From the NCBI RefSeq assembly GCF_000717645.1, contig NZ_JNZZ01000001.1, forward strand, positions 124,001-188,000: a DNA stretch of 64,000 nucleotides. Reading direction: 5' to 3'. Positions 7,684 to 15,776 of this stretch are shown here, piece after piece. This DNA comes from Streptomyces californicus (lineage in GTDB: Bacteria; Actinomycetota; Actinomycetes; Streptomycetales; Streptomycetaceae). Below the pieces are notes generated by a model. It ran no database searches and was not told the DNA's origin. It saw only the letters and a program-made list of their open reading frames with translations. The translations under genes were made by a program, and so were the position numbers. Every line of letters starts with the position of its first letter. Position 1 is the stretch's first letter.

Positions 7684-8267
7684 TGAGTGATGAGAAACGT
7701 CCAACGACGTCCGCCCGCAGCACCCTCCCCGACCACCCCGTACGCGTCGCCCTGCTCGACCTCCTGGCCGAGACGGGCACCATCACGTCCACCCAGGCCG
7801 CCCACCGCCTCGGGCACAGCTCCGGCCTCTGCTCGTTCCACCTGCGCCAACTCGCCAAGCACGGACTCGTGGAGGAGGCCCCGCACCGCGGGGGGCGGCA
7901 ACGGCCATGGCGGCTGCGCTGGGAATCCGCGCCCGGGACGCCCGAAGCCGCTCGGCAACGGCCCACGCCGTTCGACGACCTCGCGCGCGGGCTGGAGGAC
8001 GAGAGCTACCGGCGCTGGCAGGAGAACCGCGCACTGGCGCCGGACGCGTGGCGACGCGAGGAGTCCTTCAGCGCGGTGGTCCACCTCACTCCCGAGGAGA
8101 TGTCCGAAGTGGCCGACGCCGTACGCCGGTTGCTGGACCCGTACCGCGAGCGCGACGACCGGCCCGCCGCCCGCCCGGCGGGGTCCATGGCGGTGGCCAC
8201 GATCACGCGGATGTTCCCCCTGCTGCCCGAGCACACCGACAACGACACGGACAAGGACGGGAGTTGA
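7683..8267 (+). CDS. ArsR/HTH_20-type winged-helix regulator
   Basis: The 194-residue predicted transcription regulator has a winged helix in its N-terminal third: HPVRVALLDLLAETG (helix 1), ITSTQAAHRLGHS (helix 2), SGLCSFHLRQLAKHGLVEEAP (recognition helix and wing). A C-terminal half of about 110 residues (DESYRRWQENRALAPDAW...) resembles the extension of ArsR-like DUF5937/HTH_20 actinobacterial proteins. No metal-binding cysteine cluster is seen, so metal sensing is unlikely. The GTG at 7683 is preferred because an earlier TTG would lie inside the operator. The gene probably gives a leaderless message. It sits between the deformylase and the CHAT gene. Its target is most likely the twin CTTTGCAAAG site. 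Confidence 0.8.
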   Translation: MSDEKRPTTSARSTLPDHPVRVALLDLLAETGTITSTQAAHRLGHSSGLCSFHLRQLAKHGLVEEAPHRGGRQRPWRLRWESAPGTPEAARQRPTPFDDLARGLEDESYRRWQENRALAPDAWRREESFSAVVHLTPEEMSEVADAVRRLLDPYRERDDRPAARPAGSMAVATITRMFPLLPEHTDNDTDKDGS

Positions 8268-8369
8268 ACCACACGATCAGTAGGGTGATCCCGCCATCGG
8301 TGTGCGTCGCAGCCGGACCGGATCCGGGTCGCGCCGGGGCTGCGGTGAACCGACGCGAACGGGGGCGCG

Positions 8370-11300
8370 ATGACAGAGGTGGGAGCGGCCGAGGACGCGG
8401 CGCACCGCATCCTTCGGCAGGTCGAGAGGGCGGACGGCGACCCCGGGGCCATGGCCTGGTTCGCCGGGCCGGAGGCGGGACGGGCGGCCGACGACGTGCG
8501 CGCGGGCATCGCCGCGTCCGGCGGAGACCTCTGGGGCCTGGGAGTCCTGGCGCTCGGCTACGCCGACCTCTTCCGCTACGTCGCGTCCGGCGGGGCCGAC
8601 CGGACCGCGCTCGCCACCGCCCTGTTCGGGTTCGCCACGGTCCGCGAGCAGGACCCGGACCAGGTGCCGCCCGGACTGCGCCCGCTCTACGCCACGCTGG
8701 CGGGCGAACCGGACGGCGCCGCCACCGCGCCCCGCGCGGCGTACGACGCGGGCGTGGGGATGATGGCGGTCTTCCAGCAGAGCCGCGATCCCGAGGCCCT
8801 GCGCGGGGCCGAGGCCCTGTTGCGTCATGCCGCCGGAGCGGTCTCCCCCGGCAGCGCCGAGCAGGGCGTCTGCCTGTCGGACCTCGGTCTCGTGCTCTTC
8901 TACGGCTTCCAGGACGGCGCCGGGCGGCAGGCGCTCGACGACGCGGTCGCCGCCGGGCGCGCCGCCGTGGCCTGCGCCCCGGGCGACCCGGACGAACAGG
9001 CCCGCAGGTACGGCAACTTCGGTCATGTCCTGCGCAACTCGGCGGATGCGACCGGGGACATGGAGACGCTCGGCGAGGCGGTCGCCGCGCTGCGGAGGGC
9101 CGTGGAACTCTCCACGGCGGACACCCCCCTGAGCGCGTACCACCGGGCCACCCTCGGTTCCGTGCTGTGCCTGGCCGCCGACCGGCAGGACGAACCGGCC
9201 CTGCGCACCGAGGGGATCGCGCTGCTGCGCACCGCGCTCGCGGAGCCGGGCGGCGTCGTGGCCGACCCCGCCGCGCTCCTGTCCGATCTGGGGGTCGCCC
9301 TCTTCGCCGAAGCGGCCGAGGTCATGCGGGACGACCAGCGCACCGGGCTCGCCGAGGAGGGGATCGCCGCCTGCCGGAGGGCGGCGGACACCGCGCCCAG
9401 CGCCTTCGAGCGCGCCGCGTACCTTGCCAACCTCACGCTGCTGCTGACCGGGTTCGCCCGTCATACCGAGCGCCCCGACCTGCTCGACGAGGCGATCGCC
9501 GTCGCCCGTGGGGCCCTCGAAACCGTTCCCGCCGGCCATCCGGTGCGCGCCCAGGCCCACTTCGCGCTCTCGCAGGCGCTGAGCGCCCGGCACTCGGCCC
9601 GCGACTCCCCGGCCGACCTGGACGAGGCGATCGACCAGGCCCGCCTCGCCGCGCGGTCAGGTCCCGCCGACGACGTGTCCCGCCGGGTCATGATCGCCAC
9701 CCATCTCGCGGAGTGCCTCTGGAAGCGCGCGGCCTGGAGCACCGGGTACCGCCACGCTCCGGTGGGCTCCGGCGCGTTCGAGGCCCCGGTCGCCCTGCTG
9801 CGGGATCTCGCCGGGCAGGTGTCCGCCCGCTCCGCCGAACGGGCGCGCGTCCTGTGGGCGTTGGGCCGCTGCCTCCTCCTCCCGGGTGACCCCGACGGTG
9901 CCGAGGAGGCCGCCGACTGCTTCCGCAAGTGCCTCGTCCTGCCCGCGCCCAGCAGCGACTTCGCGGCCGGCGCGCGCTTCGCCCTGGGGGCGGCGCTGGC
10001 CCGGTGCGCCGGGGCGGACGCCGAGCGGTGGCGCGGCGGCGTCGAAGAGATGCTCCGGGGCCTGGAACAGCTCCGAGCCGACGGGCCGGACTACTGGGAC
10101 TGCCGCACCGAGTACGCCGAAGCCCTCATGGAGCGGGCCGACCGGACGGGCGAAACCGGTCTGTACGAGGAAGCGGTGGTCCTGTTCCGCGACGGGCTCG
10201 GACGGGCTCCGCTCTCCCGCGCCCAGGACGCCGTACGCCGCTCGAACATCGGCTTCGGGCTGATGAACATCGTGACGCACACGGGCCGGGTCGAGCTGAT
10301 CGACGAGGCGGTGGCCGCCCACCGGGAGGCCGTCGACCGGTCGGAGCCGGGAGACCGCTTCGCCACCCACCTGCTTCTCGGTCTCGGCGAAGCGCTGGTG
10401 ACGTGCGGGGAGTTCCGTTCGGACACGGCCGCGTTGGAGGAGGGCATCACGGTGCTGCGCCGCGCCGTCGCCGCGTCCGACGCCGCCACCTTCGGTGGCG
10501 CCGACTGCCGGACGGCGCTGGGTGACGCCCTGCGCAACCTCGCCCGGCTCTCCACCGATCCCGCGTCACTGGAGGAGTCCGTGCGCTGCCACCGGGAGGC
10601 GGTCGCCATGGCGTCGGGACCGCCCTCGCCCGGGGCCCTGCTCGGCCTCGGCAACAGCCTGGGGGCGCTGTACCACCGCAGCCGTGACACGCGGCACGCG
10701 GACGAGGCGGAGCGCCACTACGAAACCGCACTGGCCTCGCCGGGACCGGTGGCGTACGGCCTTCGCGGTGCCGTCCTCACCGGACTCGGCTTCGTCCGGT
10801 GGCTCCGGGCCGTCGGGAGCGGGGACGAGGCACTCCGGGACCGGGCCGTCGCCGCACTGCGCGAGGCGGTCGACCGGTCGCCCAGGCTGCGGGCCGGGAT
10901 GGCGCTCACCAACCTGGGCAGCGCCCTCATGGACCGGGGGCTGGCCTCCGGCAGCCGGGCCTGGCTGGCCGAGGCGGTGACGGTGCTCCGCCGCGCGCTG
11001 GACGACAGCCCGCCGGCGGCGGTGGAACGGACGCTGCACCTCAACAACCTCGCGGAGGCGCTGCGCTGCTGGTACGAGACCGTGGGCGACCCGGCCGCCG
11101 CCGATGAGGCCGCCGTACTGCTGCGGGCGGCGATGGCCGTACCGCAGGGCGACCGCGGCGGCACCGACCTGGCCGGGGTCAACCTGGGCGCCCTGCTGAT
11201 CAACAGGGCGCTCCTGGAGGCGGATCCGCGACTCGCGGACGAGGCCCGGCGGGTCCTCGAAGACGCGGTCGCCCGGTTCGGGCCGGGCCATCCGTCGCGT

Positions 11301-13253
11301 CCTCACGCCCTGCAGAAACTCGCCTCCGCCTGGGTGATCTGCGCGCACCTGGCGGAGGAGCGCGCCGGGGCGGCTGCCCTGCGGGCGCTCCGGAACGCGG
11401 AGGCCGCGGCGCTGGACTCCCTTGCGGCGACCTCCCACGGCCACGGGCTGCACGGCGTCTCGCAGATGCTGCTGTCGACGGTACGGCTGGCGCGGGCGGC
11501 GCTCGGGGAACCGGTGGACCTGGCGGAGGTGGCCCGCCTCGCCCGTACCTGCGCGCGCGCCCCGGACACGCATCTCGGCGTCCGGATCCGGGCCGCCCGC
11601 GCCTGGGGCGTGGCCGCGGCGAACGGCGGGGACCGTGCGGAGGGGCTGGAGGGGTGTGCGTACGCCGTCGGCCTCTTGCCCCTGATGGCGCCGCGCAGCC
11701 TCGCGCGCGCGGACCAGGAGGCGCGGCTGCAGGTCAGCGAGGGCCTGGCGAGTGACGCGGCCGCACTGGCGATCGAGGCGGGGGACGCGGGACGCGCGCT
11801 CGCCCTGCTCGAACAGGGACGCGGCGTGCTGCTGGCCCAGGGGCTGGACGACCGGACCGACGTGTCGCGGCTGCGGGCTCTGGCTCCCGGTCTCGCGGCG
11901 GAGTTCGAGCGGATACGGGACCGGCTGAGCGAACCGCCGCGCGCCACCTCGGTCGTGGGCACGGGGCCGGGCGGCCCGCTGACCCCGTTCGACGGGGCAC
12001 ACGAGGCGGCGGTGGTCGCCGAGGACAGGCTCTCCCTGACCCGCCGCTGGGAGCGGCTCCTGGACGAGATCCGGACATCGCCGGGGCTCGACGGCTTCCT
12101 GCGGCCGCCCTCCGTACCGGAGCTGGTCGCCGCCGCGGCCGAGGGCCCGGTCGTCGTCGTCAACGTCAGCCGCTTCCGGTGCGACGCTCTCGTCGTGACC
12201 GCCGACGCCGGGATCGACGTGGTCCCCCTGCCCGGCCTCACCCTGCGGGACGTCGACGCGTGGGCGGCGGAGTACGTCGAGGGGGTCGGCACGGCGTACG
12301 GGAGGAACGGGGTGGACGAGGCCGTCGCCATGATGCGCCGGCTCTCCGGAATCCTGGGCAGGCTCTGGGCCACCGTGGCCGCGCCCGTACTGGAGCGCCT
12401 CGGCCTGGACGCCGCCCCGCGTGAGGGCGCTCCGTGGCACCGCGTGTGGTGGTGCCCCACCGGGCGGCTGTCCTTCCTCCCGCTGCACGCCGCGGGCCGG
12501 GGCGCGGCGGACTCCGGCGACTGGGTGCTCGACCGTGCCGTCTGCTCGTACACGCCCACCGTGCGCGCCCTGGCCCGTGCCCGCGACGGTCTGGCCGCCG
12601 GCGAGCGGGGCGGGCGGGCCTCCACAGGCCGGGGCGGTCCCGTCCCCGGCGGTCGCGGGCGTCCCGCACCGCTGGTCGTGGCCCTGGAGGAGACACCGGG
12701 GGCCGCACCCCTGCCGGGCGTCGCACGGGAGGCGGCGGTGCTCCGGGAGCTGTTCCCCGAGGGGAGGCTGCTGTCCGGGCCCGAGGCCACGGTGGCGGCG
12801 GTCGGCCGGGCCCTGGAGGCGCACCCGTGGGTCCACTTCAGCTGCCACGGCGTCAGCGAGCTCCTCGACCCGTCACGGAGCGGTCTGATCCTGTACGACG
12901 GGCGGCTCACCGTCTCCGACGCGGCGGCCCGGCGCCCGGGGTCCCCGGAGCTGGCGGTGCTGTCCGCCTGCTCGGCGGCGCAGGGCGGGATCAGGATCCC
13001 GGACGAGGCGGTCCAACTGGCGTCCTCCTTCCAACTGGCGGGCTATCCGCATGTGATCGGCACCCTGTGGCCCGTCGCGGACAAGCTGGCGACGCGGCTG
13101 ACCGAGGAGTTCTACACGACGCTCGCGGCAGACCTCGACCGCGGGCGGGCCCTCGACCCGGCCACGGCCCTGCACCACCCGGTCCGGGCCCTGCGCGACC
13201 GCTACGCGCAGGCCCCGCACCTGTGGGCGGCGCACATCCACACGGGACCGTGA
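8370..13253 (+). CDS. TPR-rich CHAT-domain protease
   Basis: The 1,627-residue cytoplasmic protein has residues 1 to about 1,200 as degenerate TPR-like helical repeats, each with the cadence LxEAVxxxRxAVxxxPxDxxxxAxxLxNLGxAL. The last about 280 residues form a CHAT (caspase-HetF-associated with TPRs) domain. The catalytic pair is intact: H1493 in HFSCHG and C1534 in VLSACSAAQG, followed by the family's GYPHVIGTLWPV. CHAT proteins are caspase-like peptidases; some (for example the type III-E CRISPR partner and Bacteroidetes examples) cut partners on activation, while many large actinobacterial ones are uncharacterised. The ATG has a GGGGGCG ribosome site. A conflict or cell-death role is plausible. 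Neighbours to the right, convergent with it, include a zincin with an injection-cargo motif. Confidence 0.9.
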   Translation: MTEVGAAEDAAHRILRQVERADGDPGAMAWFAGPEAGRAADDVRAGIAASGGDLWGLGVLALGYADLFRYVASGGADRTALATALFGFATVREQDPDQVPPGLRPLYATLAGEPDGAATAPRAAYDAGVGMMAVFQQSRDPEALRGAEALLRHAAGAVSPGSAEQGVCLSDLGLVLFYGFQDGAGRQALDDAVAAGRAAVACAPGDPDEQARRYGNFGHVLRNSADATGDMETLGEAVAALRRAVELSTADTPLSAYHRATLGSVLCLAADRQDEPALRTEGIALLRTALAEPGGVVADPAALLSDLGVALFAEAAEVMRDDQRTGLAEEGIAACRRAADTAPSAFERAAYLANLTLLLTGFARHTERPDLLDEAIAVARGALETVPAGHPVRAQAHFALSQALSARHSARDSPADLDEAIDQARLAARSGPADDVSRRVMIATHLAECLWKRAAWSTGYRHAPVGSGAFEAPVALLRDLAGQVSARSAERARVLWALGRCLLLPGDPDGAEEAADCFRKCLVLPAPSSDFAAGARFALGAALARCAGADAERWRGGVEEMLRGLEQLRADGPDYWDCRTEYAEALMERADRTGETGLYEEAVVLFRDGLGRAPLSRAQDAVRRSNIGFGLMNIVTHTGRVELIDEAVAAHREAVDRSEPGDRFATHLLLGLGEALVTCGEFRSDTAALEEGITVLRRAVAASDAATFGGADCRTALGDALRNLARLSTDPASLEESVRCHREAVAMASGPPSPGALLGLGNSLGALYHRSRDTRHADEAERHYETALASPGPVAYGLRGAVLTGLGFVRWLRAVGSGDEALRDRAVAALREAVDRSPRLRAGMALTNLGSALMDRGLASGSRAWLAEAVTVLRRALDDSPPAAVERTLHLNNLAEALRCWYETVGDPAAADEAAVLLRAAMAVPQGDRGGTDLAGVNLGALLINRALLEADPRLADEARRVLEDAVARFGPGHPSRPHALQKLASAWVICAHLAEERAGAAALRALRNAEAAALDSLAATSHGHGLHGVSQMLLSTVRLARAALGEPVDLAEVARLARTCARAPDTHLGVRIRAARAWGVAAANGGDRAEGLEGCAYAVGLLPLMAPRSLARADQEARLQVSEGLASDAAALAIEAGDAGRALALLEQGRGVLLAQGLDDRTDVSRLRALAPGLAAEFERIRDRLSEPPRATSVVGTGPGGPLTPFDGAHEAAVVAEDRLSLTRRWERLLDEIRTSPGLDGFLRPPSVPELVAAAAEGPVVVVNVSRFRCDALVVTADAGIDVVPLPGLTLRDVDAWAAEYVEGVGTAYGRNGVDEAVAMMRRLSGILGRLWATVAAPVLERLGLDAAPREGAPWHRVWWCPTGRLSFLPLHAAGRGAADSGDWVLDRAVCSYTPTVRALARARDGLAAGERGGRASTGRGGPVPGGRGRPAPLVVALEETPGAAPLPGVAREAAVLRELFPEGRLLSGPEATVAAVGRALEAHPWVHFSCHGVSELLDPSRSGLILYDGRLTVSDAAARRPGSPELAVLSACSAAQGGIRIPDEAVQLASSFQLAGYPHVIGTLWPVADKLATRLTEEFYTTLAADLDRGRALDPATALHHPVRALRDRYAQAPHLWAAHIHTGP

Positions 13254-13297
13254 GGTGCGCGGAAGGCACAGCTGCCCCGTCGACAACCCTGCGGCCA

Positions 13298-14527
13298 CTA
13301 CATCTGGTCGCCGCGCTCCTCGAACCACTCCCGCGCGCCCGGGTTGAGCCGTGCGCGCGGTCCGGGCTTCGGGTCGTGGTAGGCCGCGTACGCCTCCGCG
13401 AACCACTCCTCCGGTGTGGAGAACTGGTAGTTGGACACGGCGTGCTGTTCCCGTTCGGCCCGCAGATAGCTGACCCACTGCCCGTAGTGGTCGACGTGGT
13501 ACGTCCGGTTCCCGATCGCGAGCGTGTCCCCGCCGCCGTTCGTGAGCGTCCACGGCTGCGCGAGGGCGAGCCGTCCGAACTCGACGACGCGGGCGAGCCG
13601 GGTCCTGAACTGGTCGTCCTGGTCGGGGAAGCCGTCGGCGAGGTTCGTCAGGCGTTCCGGAGCGGCCCTGGCCCCCTCCGGATCCAGGGCCACCTCGACC
13701 GAATCGATGAGAGACATGTGATAGCGGTCCGTGACGTCCAGTTGGTCGCCGAGCCCCGCCTCGGTCAGGATCGCCAGCGCTACCTGCCGCGCGCTGCCGT
13801 AGGCCTCCCAGCCCCCGAACCGGGCTTCGTGCTTCAGGTTCTGCGCCCAGCCCGACTGCTTGTCGACGGAGTGGCCGATCTCGTGCCGGAGCGTCCACTT
13901 CACCAGGTTGCCGTTGGCCAGCACGTCCGACGTGCCGCCCATGACCTGACGCTTCTCCCCGGCGATGCCCAGGGCCTTGTCCCCGGCCTCGCTGATCCCC
14001 TCGTAGTCGGCCATCGCCCCCTTGTCCATCAGGGAACGCTGCCAGGACGCGGCCCGGTTCAGTTCCGTGTAGAGCCAGGAGGGCATGCCGAACGGGCTGA
14101 CCATGGTGATGCTCCGGTCGTCCCCGTCGTACAGGCTGGCCGCGCTCTCCGTGTCGGCACCGGCGGGCTGGATCGCCACCAACTCCGGGTTGTCCCTGAC
14201 GTCCTGGGTCGGCAGGCTGCCCAAGACCCCGTCGATCCGATTGAGCATGGAGTGGCTGAAATGATCGTTCGGCCGGTCGTCCGGCGGCCCGATGCGGATT
14301 CCGTACTTGGCACTGAGCGCCGTCTCCCGCTCGGCGGCTCCGGTGTTCGCCACCAGCCCGCCGAGGCCGTACCCGCCGGTGTTCCGGTGCGTCATCTGGA
14401 TCACGACGGCGTTCCCGACGGTCCGCTGCAACGCCATGGCCCGCGCCGCCCGTTCCTCGTGCCGCTCCGTCCGCGCCCGCGGAACGGCACGCGCCCCGTC
14501 CGTCTCCGCTTCCCGCCGTGCGTGCAT
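13298..14527 (-). CDS. Zinc metallopeptidase-like protein with N-terminal LQRTVGN motif (candidate contractile-injection cargo)
   Basis: The 409-residue protein has a basic N-terminus leading to MALQRTVGNAVV (residues 31-42). This is the short motif that precedes many actinobacterial proteins of the eCIS/DUF4157 group. A zincin active site is intact: H215-E216-I-G-H219 (RHEIGHSVD) with a plausible third ligand E378 in WFAEAYAAYHDPK. The region between is rich in Asp/Trp and shows no signal peptide or membrane helix. From family knowledge, the LQRTxGN-bearing proteins are often loaded into, or co-inherited with, extracellular contractile injection systems. No tube or sheath gene is in this window, so cargo status is inference. 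An AGGAG site precedes the ATG. Upstream on the same strand are a 71-residue gene and a DUF6338-like gene. Confidence 0.75.
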   Translation of the reverse strand: MHARREAETDGARAVPRARTERHEERAARAMALQRTVGNAVVIQMTHRNTGGYGLGGLVANTGAAERETALSAKYGIRIGPPDDRPNDHFSHSMLNRIDGVLGSLPTQDVRDNPELVAIQPAGADTESAASLYDGDDRSITMVSPFGMPSWLYTELNRAASWQRSLMDKGAMADYEGISEAGDKALGIAGEKRQVMGGTSDVLANGNLVKWTLRHEIGHSVDKQSGWAQNLKHEARFGGWEAYGSARQVALAILTEAGLGDQLDVTDRYHMSLIDSVEVALDPEGARAAPERLTNLADGFPDQDDQFRTRLARVVEFGRLALAQPWTLTNGGGDTLAIGNRTYHVDHYGQWVSYLRAEREQHAVSNYQFSTPEEWFAEAYAAYHDPKPGPRARLNPGAREWFEERGDQM

Positions 14528-14726
14528 GGTTCTCCTGCCTCGGATTGGTCCAGCGTCCCTCTCCCAGCATTCACCGTCTGCGGGGTGCGCGGGGAGAGAC
14601 GGGAGGGCAGACCTGGGGGGTGACGGGGGCAGGTTCCGGAAGGTCCTCTCCGCTCTCCGCCCTGGTGGCGTTCCCGCCGTTTCCCCGGCTCGACGCGTAC
14701 AGAGGCATCCGGGCCCCCGCCCGTAC

Positions 14727-14942
14727 TCAGGGTCCTTCCGGATCGGTGGATCCCTGGGTGGTCGGCGCCTCCGCGCCCATCGCCGTGCCGGATGGGCCGG
14801 GCGGCAACTCGTCCGGCTCGGCCATCAGGTCGGTGGGCCGGTAGGTCTTGGTGAAGGAGAACTCCGCGACGAGTTCCGCCAGTTCGGCGTCGCTCCCCGC
14901 CCCGTGCTCTCCGCCGTCCCCCGGCCGCGCTCTCTCCGTCAT
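14727..14942 (-). CDS. Small acidic protein of unknown function
   Basis: The 71-residue product has a short N-terminal tail, an acidic helix (DAELAELVAEFSFTKTY, about residues 18-34), then a Pro/Gly/Thr-rich end. No domain is recognised. The start lies 3 bases after the stop of the DUF6338-like gene, so it belongs to that operon. It sits between a membrane protein and the zincin, which makes an adaptor or chaperone-like accessory conceivable, but nothing in the sequence proves it. A non-coding stretch of about 200 bp separates it from the zincin gene. Confidence 0.55.
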   Translation of the reverse strand: MTERARPGDGGEHGAGSDAELAELVAEFSFTKTYRPTDLMAEPDELPPGPSGTAMGAEAPTTQGSTDPEGP

Positions 14943-14945
14943 CGG

Positions 14946-15593
14946 TCACTCACTCCCTCCGGCCGCTGACGCCGCGGGCGGCAGCAGCACCTCCAGTACA
15001 TCCACGTCGGCCGCCCGCACGTACACGCCGGCCGTACCGGGCACCCTGCCGAGGAAGGTGCCGTCGGGTCCCATCCGGTACTGCGCCTGCAGATAGAGGT
15101 CGCCCGGCTGCGGGTACGCCGAGACCGCCGACCGCGAGCCGAGCCAACCGCCCACCCACAGGCCGTTCTTGAGCCGTACGCGGACGAAGCAGGAGCCCCG
15201 GTCCTGGAAGAGGGCGTCCCACGCGGTCGGCGTCGGTTCGTACCGTGCCCGGGCGCGCCGCCGCCACCACGACGCCTCCGCCCAGGCCAGCGCGGCGGGC
15301 GCGGCGACGATCAGCAGCAGCGCGGCGAGCCCGGCCTCGCGGGGCTGCCGCAGCACACCGGCCATCGGGCCCTCCCCTCCCCCGGCGAGCAGCCGCACCA
15401 ACCAGGGCCCCGCTACCACCGCGTAGACGAAGTCGAGGAGGGCGCCCGCCGCGATGGCGCGGACCAGCCGGTTCTGCGGCTCCTGCTCGCTGGCCAGGGA
15501 ACCGCGCAACCGCTCCCGCACCGCCTGGTAGAAGAATCCGGGCAGCACGAGGATCAGCAGAATCGTCAACTGCCCGACTGTTCCCGGGACCAT
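14946..15593 (-). CDS. DUF6338-like membrane protein
   Basis: The 215-residue protein has an N-terminal hydrophobic helix (GQLTILLILVLPGFFYQAV), two further hydrophobic segments (about residues 55-75 and 90-115) and a soluble C-terminal beta-rich domain. That domain has the cadence WDALF...CFVRVRLKNGLWVGGWLG...YPQPGDLYL...GVYVRAADVDVLEV, which I recognise as DUF6338-type. Function is unknown; the domain looks SH3-like. ATG 15593 is chosen because a GGGGGG ribosome site lies 8 bases upstream. An earlier in-frame start would add a GDGDGD tail encoded by a CGTCGC-type hexanucleotide repeat (about 15645-15671). It forms an operon with the 71-residue gene. Confidence 0.75.
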   Translation of the reverse strand: MVPGTVGQLTILLILVLPGFFYQAVRERLRGSLASEQEPQNRLVRAIAAGALLDFVYAVVAGPWLVRLLAGGGEGPMAGVLRQPREAGLAALLLIVAAPAALAWAEASWWRRRARARYEPTPTAWDALFQDRGSCFVRVRLKNGLWVGGWLGSRSAVSAYPQPGDLYLQAQYRMGPDGTFLGRVPGTAGVYVRAADVDVLEVLLPPAASAAGGSE

Positions 15594-15635
15594 CGTGGTG
15601 CCGCCCCCCGTGCTCGTCGCCTCGGCGCGGTCGGC

Positions 15636-15673
<38 letters not shown>

Positions 15674-15776
15674 AGGATGACGTACGGCCCCCGGTACGCC
15701 CAAGCCCCTCAGCTCCCGGCCGTCCCCCTTTTCGGCCGTGCCGTCCCGCCCCTCGGCGCCGCGCCGCCCCGGTCGT

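Noticed and set aside
12434..14623. A 729-codon plus-strand frame crossing the CHAT 3' end and the zincin gene.
   Set aside because: Arg/Gly/Pro-rich without domain cadence. Both overlapped genes have catalytic motifs in their own frames.
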